Positions 55,809 through 64,000 of a stretch of DNA of 64,000 nt are shown here, piece by piece. The notes under the pieces are model-generated. The model ran no database searches, was not told where the DNA came from, and saw only the letters and a list, made by a program, of their open reading frames with translations. Source of the stretch: Fomes fomentarius (lineage: Eukaryota > Basidiomycota > Agaricomycetes > Polyporales > Polyporaceae); contig JABYQN010000008.1 of the NCBI GenBank assembly GCA_022606135.1, positions 2,108,001 to 2,172,000 of the forward strand, given 5' to 3'. The position numbers were made by a program, and so were the translations under genes. Numbering within the stretch: position 1 is the first letter of the stretch; each line of letters opens with the position of its first letter.

Positions 55809-56711
55809 TCAGCTCCGCGCTTGTAAGTACCGGGGAGGGACACTAGAGGGAGAAGATGCGTCCTCGCCATGTACATGGCCATCCAACCGGGCGTCAGATG
55901 GTGGATTACCCCGAGCCACATGGCTTTTCAATCGGTAGTTCTGTGGAGCTCCAGTGCGTAGTATGTGTCTGTTCCCGTTTATGTGGGTAGGAGGAGGACT
56001 GATGTTGTATCGTACATAGTAGGGAGGAGTGTCCGAGTCAGGTGAGCGTACAGTGGCGTTGGCGGAAGAGGCAACAGCCGGGCTTCGAGAGCGATCTGAC
56101 TCAGTCGGGTTGGGATCCTCACGCTCGAGATAGGCATTTCCAGACAATCGCGGCCAAACCGCACCAGTTGATTGAGCCTTCCTATGTGTGCCGACCATGT
56201 CGATCGGATGGGAGGGATCCCTCGCTAATATCCGAGTGGATGACGACCAGGAGTCGCACAGCTCCCCACGGCCGCGTCCTACCAACAGGAAAGTCATGAG
56301 CATAGCCAAAAAGAAGCGAACAAGTTTGAACACACCAGCACCGCCCGATAGAGAACCTTCAATTCTTTGATCCTGTTCCGTCTGAGAACGCGGGGTGCGG
56401 ATGTGCTTGCGCTTACGCATGCGTATAGAGCACAACACAGTCGCAGTGCACACGGCTGCGGCAAACGCAAGCACGGAGATCGTGATCCCAATAATTGCAT
56501 CCACAGGCAGCCGGCTGGTTCGCTGGTGCTGTGCTGCAGTGGGTAATAGATCCGGTACCAGCTTGGTGATACATTGGGGTGTACAAGCGGTCGACATTGT
56601 TATTCCCATGGTCAGAAGGATGGGAGCAGCTGCTGTAGCTGACTGGTAGAAGGGTCGGCGCCAGCGCCGGTGAATTTCACTGATAGAGCTGAAGAGAGGA
56701 AGATACGACAT
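55809..56711 (-). CDS. Single-pass membrane protein 4 with two PPxY motifs
   Basis: Exons (descending) 56711-56336 and 56278-55809; 846 nt, 281 aa. The 57-base intron (GTGTGT...GTAG) is in frame. If it were retained it would insert a second hydrophobic segment, so splicing decides between one and two helices. The main helix is DAIIGITISVLAFAAAVCTATV, followed by RMRKRKH. The tail is Arg/Ser/Pro-rich with DTPPYYVRY and SVPPRYLQARS at the very end, two PPxY motifs. The N-terminal part is short, with two Cys and no long Ser/Thr stalk, unlike membrane proteins 1-3. Start choice is uncertain; Met 56600 is an alternative. Confidence 0.6.
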   Translation of the reverse strand: MSYLPLFSSISEIHRRWRRPFYQSATAAAPILLTMGITMSTACTPQCITKLVPDLLPTAAQHQRTSRLPVDAIIGITISVLAFAAAVCTATVLCSIRMRKRKHIRTPRSQTEQDQRIEGSLSGGAGVFKLVRFFLAMLMTFLLVGRGRGELCDSWSSSTRILARDPSHPIDMVGTHRKAQSTGAVWPRLSGNAYLEREDPNPTESDRSRSPAVASSANATVRSPDSDTPPYYVRYNISPPPTHINGNRHILRTGAPQNYRLKSHVARGNPPSDARLDGHVHGEDASSPSSVPPRYLQARS

Positions 56712-57722
56712 GACTCGCAGCTCTCGTATTCGTTTTATACTGGTTTATACTCAGGTCAGGCGAAGCGCCCACGCACCAGCACAGAACAACATCAGTCCGT
56801 TACTGAGAAAATAATCATGATGGATATTGAGCGGGAGGACCATGGCGGGTTGAACCAGTCGAATTCTGCGTATTCTTGTCCACTACGTCGCAGTGTGACT
56901 ATCAACTACTACTTCGTCGTTTACGCTTCGACCCTTCACGCACCGTCCACGTCGTCAAGCCAGCGTGCTTCTCGAGGCACTGTTATGGGAACCGATGGTC
57001 ACCGAAAGCCGAAGCAGGCCGTTGAATAAAGAGAGCTTGTATTTCAACATCGACACAGGGAGGATAGGGTGAGACTAAGTCGTGCTTGAAGTCTAGGCTA
57101 TTAACTCAAGTCAAAGAATACTGGGATAGTGAACAGCAGGACTTCCCAATTATACCGTCATTGGTAACCACCACACGCGAGGAAGGTGCGCTAGAACTCT
57201 TGGCTTGAAGATGGAAAAGCGATGTCGACGCCTGCTGACAGACTATGCCACGCACACGACCTGATCCGTGCGATGCCACGACAACAGCCATGACTGCGAT
57301 GGGGGTTGTAGCATCTCACAGCATTGTCGCTGGCCCAGTGACTGTTGAGCGCCGCTGGCGAGCGGGGCCGAGGTGTTGTCACTTAAACATTCACAACCGC
57401 AGCCAAGGCGGTGATTCCTGGAGTGACGTTCTGGACCGTGGTCCACTTTGTCTGACTTGTTCAAAGAGAGTCTGACGGTAAGCATCAACAGTATCTCTAC
57501 AGTCCGCCTCCGCGCCAGTGAATACAGGATGGCGCCCGCACCACACTAAGGCTGGCTACGCCTGCGGGGGAAGATAAAATCGCATCCCGTATACGGATCA
57601 ACAGGAATATCGTACACGAGAATATACCTTCTCAGTGGCACAGTCAGCATTTCCTTTCAAACTACCGCACTGATAGCGCACAAGGAACAAACCTACAAGC
57701 AAATACCATCGCATCGCATTAC
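56712..57722. other. Intergenic
   Basis: No supported gene. Confidence 0.45.
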
Positions 57723-59118
57723 TCACTCGACTACGCATTGATCAAGCACCTCCTCCACATAATCTGCCATAATCCTCATTCCCTCCTTCGACGGGTGGCT
57801 ATATGCGCTCATCGTCAGCTTCACCACCCCACTCTCTATGGCCAACACAACAAAGTCACTCACTTTGGAATATAGTAGAAATAATGATCCGGATCGTCAC
57901 ACATCCCATCCGTCCCGCAAAACTCGATCGAGCAATCGACAATGCACGCATTCGTGCTCACATACCCGAAAGCCTCGTATCCGGGGTCCTCTCCCAGTGC
58001 GCCGTCCCAGATCCGACTGAACTCAGCGAACGCGACGTTCAGTTTCGGGCCCTCTCCCGCCGCCTCGCCCGCGCCGGTGGAGTTGATGCCAAGGTGGAAG
58101 TCGTGCAGGCCGGAGAAGATGGTCTGGACGAATGCGTCGCCGGCGGGTGTGTGTGTGCCGAGTCCGTAGACGTCTGTCAGGAGGAAGGAGCGCGCGTTTA
58201 TTGGAGAGGAGGCGAGGATGCGGATCTGGGAAAGGATGACTTGGGCGGCTGCTTGCAGGTTCGCTTCGCCGTCGACTACCATGGTGGAGATGAGGCGCAT
58301 GTAAGAGCATTTTGACGAATGTACTTACTCTTCGAGTCTCCGAAGTCGCTGTATGCGCATGCAGCTAATAATTTGCATGACGTTGAGAGCTCGAAAGCGC
58401 TAAGACTCACTTTATGCCAAAGAAGATCATGTAGAGAGTGCTCTCGGGATCAAGCTCGTTGGATTGGTTGAGGAAGGTGGCCACTTGCATATGCAGCGTC
58501 AACCGCACCGCACAAGTCAGGGGCGTGGATATTACGCACTCTGTCCGACGAAGTCGACCTTCTTGATTGCACTCGGCCAGAGACTCAAGTCCGTGCATGC
58601 TCCGGATTGCTGGGCGTCGCAACAGGCATATTCGTATTAATGGGAGCTGGTAGCTGGGAGGGAACACGTACCGCATAATCCATGAGTGTTGCGCCAACAT
58701 CGTCAGCTAGCTCCTCAATCCAGACTCTGCCATCCGTCGACCGGCCTCCAGCCTCGGCGTCTGGGGGCACAACGACAGGCGGCGGAAGTGGCCCTCCATC
58801 CTGTCGCCCCCATCGGTGTACGAGTCCTGCACGGACCTCGTGAGTCGTGCCTTAGCTGGAAGTCTTCGGGACGGGAAGATGACGTACGCCGAACGCGACA
58901 ATCGTCTTCACGCGCTTCAGATCAAGACCAGCATTCACATCGGCTGTGCTTCCCGACAAGGGTCCACAGATAGGTGAGACTGCGAGGTGGATGCCGTTGT
59001 TCCTGGGCGGTGCAAGAGAAGAGAGGTGCTGTTGAGGAAGACTACCGCGCGAATGCAGCGTGTGTGCTGCAAGCGAAAAAGCCGACGTCGCGAGAGACGT
59101 TAGGGAAGCGGCCCTCAT
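57723..59118 (-). CDS. Secreted GDSL/CE16 acetylesterase, copy 2, one frame break
   Basis: Paralogue of copy 1. Exons (descending): 59118-58888, 58826-58672, 58609-58540, 58483-58411, 58348-58329 (20 nt), 58275-57864, 57798-57723. Exons 3-7 have exactly copy 1 lengths. Exon 2 is 155 nt against 156 in copy 1. The missing base lies in a run of five G (58807-58811), where copy 1 has GGAGGG; the frame after it is wrong until restored by one base. With it, the protein would be 345 aa. Block I GDSYTDGG, block III GIND and the terminal HPSKEG are intact. Signal peptide MRAASLTSLATSAFSLA. Probably a working gene with a sequence error, or a very recent pseudogene. Confidence 0.85.
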
Positions 59119-59547
59119 CGTCGACTGCCCAGGCGCACTAAAACGACCATGAGAGCGTGAGGCTGTGGATGTATAAGAGAGGAAACTGTCTGCCGTCACG
59201 CTTCGCGGCCTTGAGCGTAACGGTGTGAACCCAAATAGGTGTTACTTAGTCGCGACAGCTTAAGCGGCTGGTGCATGATTCTGACTGGTTCCGAAACCTT
59301 GTCAGTACTTCGGGAGCTCTCCAATTCATGCTCGACGTCGTCTGCGAGCGGTGAGAGAAGGACTGGGCTAGGAGAAGGCAATTCGTCGATTCCCCGGCGG
59401 CCACACGTGACCGCGGTGGCGGGGTGCGGGATCGGGGCCGGGGTGATTGCCCGGATCGAGAGTGGGCGCGGGCTGAGGCTAAGCGCAGTCGGCCTGCCAA
59501 CGTCCGTCCCTTCTCCAGTCTCCACGTCGCCCGTCGTCGTCGAGAAC
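59119..59547. promoter_or_regulatory. Divergent promoter region
   Basis: About 430 bases between the esterase copy 2 start (minus) and the PH-like gene start (plus). No individual site is claimed. Confidence 0.45.
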
Positions 59548-62500
59548 ATGACCGGCGACGACAAGACTCTCAAGATCGCCTCTAGGCTCGGTATGTCTCC
59601 CACATGCCATAATTCTGCCATAACCCTCATCCTGACGCCCACAATCAAATTCCCCAGTCTGCTCCGACCAATGGCTCCTCACCCACGTCGACCCCGCTTG
59701 GCCTATTCTCTATCTCAAGCAGTACCTCCTCCTCAAGTTTTTCAACAACGATGAACACGATCAGAACTCCCGCGCCATCCCCGTCTCCCCCAGAAAAGCA
59801 CGCCGACGGTCCTTGTCCCCCATCACTTTTGCTGCTCCGACCCCGCGCAAGGCCCTCGTCACCTCCCACTCGAGCTCGGACGAATCGAGTCCCAGCGACT
59901 TCTCTGCAGGCGTAGACATCGACGACGACGTGAACATCACAAACACGTTCACCGATGTGCACAGGTACAAGTACAATGCTCGTCCGTCCACATCATCTGC
60001 CTCGGACTCTGTCCTCCGCCTTCTTCCTGAGGGTGGCCCCGACCCACAGGCGTACGTCCTCCTCACTTTTTCTACTACCCAGATCCTGGAAGACCGCTTC
60101 TCCCTCGCGTGGTACGGCGTGCAACCAAATGAATTGCTAGAGCTGCACCCGTCGTCCGTCTCTTTTGTCTCCCTCCAACGCTGTTCTCTTGACGCATACA
60201 TCGCGCCATACTTCGCTGCTCGTGTTTGGGCACTCCGCGTAGTCGGCAACAGACTCGAGACCGCTCCAAGTTTCATGCGCAGTCGTACCGGCGAGGATGA
60301 GAACGTCCCAGAAAGCAAGACAGGAAGTTCGCGGGACAAGGGCAAACGCAAAGTTACAGTCGAGTGGAAGGAGAGATGGGCAATAATACATCAAGGAGTG
60401 TTGTCACTCTGCAAAGAACGCCATGTGAGTCTTTCTCTGACGCATATAGTCTGTCATTTCGCGCACTCGCACGCCCCAACCTCGGTGAGGGATCGATCCA
60501 TCGCGATGTATAGTCTGTGCTCGCGCTCGCGCTCTATAAATATTCTCCGATACTGACAACGTCCTTCGTAGGACAATCATGCCGCATTCTCAGCCCCCCT
60601 CAATTCGCTTTTATCAATCCGGGACAGCACGCACCTCGTTCTCCCGTCCCAAGCACGAAGACTGCGTCAAAAGTCTTCCTCCTCATCCGCATCCAACATT
60701 GTCTGTGTCAAGTTCAGCATATCCCCGCCCCCGAGACAACGGACCTTCTCCGCGGAATCACCCTCTGTCGGCTTCGACCGCCGACCACCAACATCATACG
60801 TCTATGCTTCGTCATCCAGTGGACAGGGCGCGTGGTGGAGGCGGGGATCACGCGATGTGTCCTCTGCGCTTAGTCTGGGCTTGACGTCAAGTGCGAGTGT
60901 GCTGGTAGGTAGCGGGAGCGGGACAGGGCTCGCTGAGGTCTGGGATGCGTTCGCGAGGCGGGGAAGTCGCGGAGGGTTGGAGGACTGTGAAGGTGAGCCA
61001 GGGTCGCTTGGGAAGGAGAAAGGCAGGGGGAAGGAGAGGGAAGACCGCGAAGATGCCGTCTGGGTCGTCTTGGATATGCTTGATAATTCAGGTACGTGCG
61101 ATATCTCTAGCTCCTCGTCTCTAGTCCTCAGCAACGACCAGCATGCTCGCATATACTGCGGATCCTGCACCGACACGCGCCGTCCGACTGCCATTCGACG
61201 TTTCTCCCCAACCGCACGACCCCGCAATACTCCCCTGCACCGTCGCCCATTATCTTCAGCTCGCGCGTGACAACACCGGCCACACCGGGGTCGCCGACAA
61301 CACCTGGGCCGTCTTCGAACTTCACGTTCCCTCCACCGTCGCTCTCCCCGACTTCGGTTGGGCCTTCACCCTTCCCTTCCGCCGTCCCTCTCGCCACCCC
61401 GAGCCCGAGTAAATCATACTTTTACACACCTGGCAGTGGAAGCGAGACAACCTCAAACCGCCCTACCCTAGTCCTCCCCAAGATCGATACCTCAGTCTCC
61501 GCGCGTGGCCCCGGCGTGGCCTATCCGTCCTGGCGACTCTCACTCGTCCGCAACGCGCGGCGAGCAGGTCTCGGGGCTGTCGGGCGCGCGATGGAGCTCG
61601 TGATGTTCGGCGACGAAGACGAGGACGACCTAGCGGACGACGAGGACGCCGGCGAGGATGACGAACTTGCGATTGAGTGGGCGCGCCGGACGAGTAGCGT
61701 CGACCCGTCGCCGTTGCAAGAGGTCCCTCAGTCGCTTTCGGACACGCACCTGACGTCGCCTTCGAGGCCATTCAGCGACCCGTCGGTGCTGTCGTCGCCC
61801 AATGGAGAGAGCTCTTCGTCTCGCCAGCGCGATGTTGCTCCAGGATCCCAGCCTGAACTCGACGGCACTTCAAATCCAGACTCTACGCAGCTTGCTCTAC
61901 CGTCCATGCGTCCACAAAGACGCTCTCATCCGCTCGTTGACCTCACCTCGCTGCACGACACCGAGCATGACGCATACGGCGAAGATTCGGATGCGAGCGA
62001 AGTCGAATGGGACGGCTGGGTCGACGTCGTCGTGGAACAGCGTAAACAAGAAGCGCTCGCGCTCGCGCGCATCCACCAGGAAACCTTTGAGGACAACCCC
62101 CAGCCTGTCAATGGGTTTGCAAGCAGCGGACGGGGAGAGTTCTGGGGCGAGGGGTGGTCGACGCAGTTTGGCGGCTCAACGTCGCGCATTGGCACGCCTT
62201 CCCCGAGTGCGGGTACACCCGATCGCGAGCGGTATCACGGCTCAAAGGAGCGGCGTGGGGATGGCGAGGGGAGCGTGGAGGGAGGAGGCGATCATGGAGG
62301 ATATGGAGAGGTTGGGTGGAGGTGGCCAAGGGGAGCGATACGGAGGGCTCGGAGGCGCACAGTTCGGACCGACACGCTCCTTCGACACTCGTCTCACAGC
62401 GCCGTGCGACGGATGGGTCTGTCTCGGGCTTGTCTTCGTCGGCATCGCGTGCACAGCGGGCGAATCAGCCCCAGGCAGAAGGGCAGGCGCAGACCCGAGA

Positions 62501-63374
62501 TCTAGGAGGAGCGGCGAGAGGGGGCGGTGAGCGGACGCTGTCGAGCTACTCGTCCGTGGATTCGCTGTTGAGAAAGACGGTCGCGATGCGGACGAACGTG
62601 AAGACGATGAAGAGCAGCGCGAGCTTGAGCCTCTCGCAGGCGAAGCGCGCGTCGATGCATGTCCTGTTCCCCTCGCAGAGCGCCTCTCGTTCCGAGATGA
62701 ATTTGAGCAGCGCGGTTGTTTCGCAGCGTGCCGCGTCGGTCTCGCCTCCACCGGTTTCTGGCTCTGATTTTGTCTCTTTGGGTGCGGGGCGGGGCGGCCA
62801 CGGCCATGGCCATCAGAGCGGACACCACCTGTCCATGTCCCTGTCGAGGCCGTCCATGGCGAGCATGCGGAGTGCGACGAGTATCAACGCCCGTACGCGC
62901 CCGCTATCCCCACTGTCGAGCCAAGTCCGGGACCAAGTGGGCTACGACGACAACGATGATGACGGCGACGGGCTCGACGGCGAAGACCAGGACGACGTGG
63001 ACGACGTCGAGGAGGGCGGCGAGGGCGAGGGCGAAGGGTGGGTCGAGTCCGAGCTCGGGCACAATCCGTCCTTGAGCGGCGGACACCACCCCATCCCGCT
63101 CCCGGGCATGCGCATGGTCCCCGCCGGGTACACGACGTTCCAGCATTCCGCGCTGTATGGCGGCTCGCTGGGTGGGAGCGTCAGTGGCGGCAAGGCTGGG
63201 AAAGGAGGCAAGGGAGGGAAGGGAGGTGGAGGGAGGGAGGAGGAGGAGCTCCATGCGGGGATCGTGCATGGCCAGAGCATGCAGCGGCTGCCGATGGGCA
63301 TGGCGCGGATGATGACGACGGTGAGCAGCACGGTCAGCGTTGGGCCGAGTGCGCGGAGGAGGGGCGGGAGGTGA
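59548..63374 (+). CDS. Large PH-like, low-complexity protein
   Basis: Not recognised by name. Exons 59548-59590, 59658-60424, 60572-61091 and 61142 onward. An N-terminal globular part (SDQWLLTHVDPAWPILYLKQ) is followed by a conserved block (FSLAWYGVQPNELLELH). A PH-like segment (VEWKERWAIIHQGVLSLCKE, then SLLSIRDSTHLVLP, EDAVWVVLDMLDNS) ends with SHILRILHRHAP. The rest is Pro/Ser-rich, then acidic (GDEDEDDLADDEDAGEDDE), Ser-rich, and Gly/Lys-rich near the end (GKGGKGGKGGGG). Between 62240 and 62340 the open frame must change: the upstream frame ends at 62505, while KGSDTEGSEAHSSDRHAPS continues to the stop at 63374. An unseen intron or one or two indels in G-runs would explain it. PH-like domains bind phosphoinositides, so a cortical scaffold is a guess. 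Confidence 0.65.
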
Positions 63375-64000
63375 GGTGGGGTAAGGTGCATGGTATGGTG
63401 GTCATGCCACGATGGCCGGTGTGGTGGGTTTATCACCGATTGCGACACGGGGAGGTTGGGAAGTCCTAGCGGCATGGCAGGGAAGACCACGACCGGGGGA
63501 AGACCATGTCCGGAGAACGACCGCAGGACCGCACGGAGAGCTAGACCATCGATGGATGGGGCAAGAGAGGCATCTGCATCTGCATGCAGGATCCAGATGC
63601 ATGGATGTATGATACGTTGATACAATAGGTACTCAGTCATTATTTTGTCGGCGACGGGATGGGCTGCGCCCGGGGTCATGGTGGAACACACAAGTACTCT
63701 ATATTTTCTTGCACACTCATCCACTCACTCACTCATCACTCACACTCACTCGCACTCGCACCGGAGCATTCACTACATGGTGTGAATACGTAGCAGTCGT
63801 GGATCATCATTTTACCTTCATCGTAATCATGGGCATTCTCCATTTCTTGTATCGTTTCCGGATTCGTTCACACTCGCATGTATTTGTAATCAGTACATCA
63901 TCAACACATCTCTTCTTCTTGCAACCCATGGCCAGGTTCCGATTCCACCGTGGATCGGTAAGTTCTGTATAAGTAGTCATCGGAGGTGGTATGTTGGAGG
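63375..64000. other. 3' flank
   Basis: No supported gene. CT/CA-rich low-complexity DNA near 63712-63765 (repeated CACTCA) may be the promoter of a gene beyond the window. Confidence 0.4.

Noticed and set aside
56279..56335. A second transmembrane helix in membrane protein 4
   Set aside because: The hydrophobic segment coincides with a 57-base GTGTGT...GTAG interval that looks like an in-frame intron; kept only as an alternative.
59761..60351. 196-codon minus-strand frame
   Set aside because: Antisense of the PH-like gene's second exon, which has better splice continuity and domain content.
62942..63724. 260-codon minus-strand Pro/Ser-rich frame
   Set aside because: Low-complexity complement of the Gly/acidic tail of the PH-like gene; no stop codons arise because of biased composition.
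1..64000. CRISPR arrays, prokaryotic operons or Shine-Dalgarno sites
   Set aside because: No regularly spaced repeats were seen, and spliceosomal introns throughout show a eukaryotic genome.

Overview
This window comes from the nuclear genome of a filamentous basidiomycete, most likely an Agaricomycete. Nearly every gene is split by several GT-AG introns of about 45-70 bases. The gene content also fits: a DUF6534-type seven-helix membrane protein, F-box proteins, Ser/Thr-rich single-pass membrane proteins, a Kre9/Knh1-like secreted protein, GDSL/CE16 esterases and a Tad-like LINE. Gene models were made by hand from splice signals, reading-frame continuity and comparison of paralogues inside the window. 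No database search was possible.

Layout, left to right. 0-1.7 kb: a diverged DUF6534-like gene, minus strand. 2.8-9.6 kb: three tandem 2-oxoglutarate/Fe(II) dioxygenase genes with the same ten-exon structure. 9.6-25.3 kb: a duplicated block holding a dioxygenase 3' end, convergent amino-acid/GABA permease 3' ends and a small orphan gene. Two copies of the block are decayed, and one is split by an intact 6.2-kb LINE with target-site duplication and A-tail. Two intact permease genes follow. 26-31 kb: an EF-hand/ZZ-finger gene that is coherent for eight exons and then frame-broken. 31-40.6 kb: three Ser/Thr-rich single-pass membrane proteins around a peroxisomal MaoC hydratase and the divergent ribosome-biogenesis gene YTM1. 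41-50.6 kb: a small secreted protein, a small unknown gene, an F-box protein, a 323-bp perfect inverted repeat, a flavin amine oxidoreductase and a nucleotidyltransferase-like protein. 51.8-59.1 kb: a Kre9-like secreted protein and two GDSL/CE16 esterase paralogues flanking a fourth single-pass membrane protein. 59.5-63.4 kb: a long PH-like, low-complexity protein.

Themes. (1) Segmental duplication: dioxygenases, permeases, orphan genes and esterases are all paralogous sets, and the relics preserve the order of events. (2) Very small exons recur: 5 nt in both permeases, 6 nt in the MaoC gene, 16 nt in all three dioxygenases, 20 nt in both esterases. The exon sums close in frame, except in the second esterase, which carries its own 1-nt break. 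(3) Three of four single-pass membrane proteins carry cytoplasmic PPxY motifs, which suggests Nedd4/Rsp5-type ubiquitin ligase partners. (4) Several otherwise coherent genes carry one single-base frame break, two of them in homopolymers, so assembly error and real decay must be separated. (5) The most structurally striking non-coding feature is the perfect inverted repeat at 44.8-45.7 kb, bounded by TA dinucleotides.
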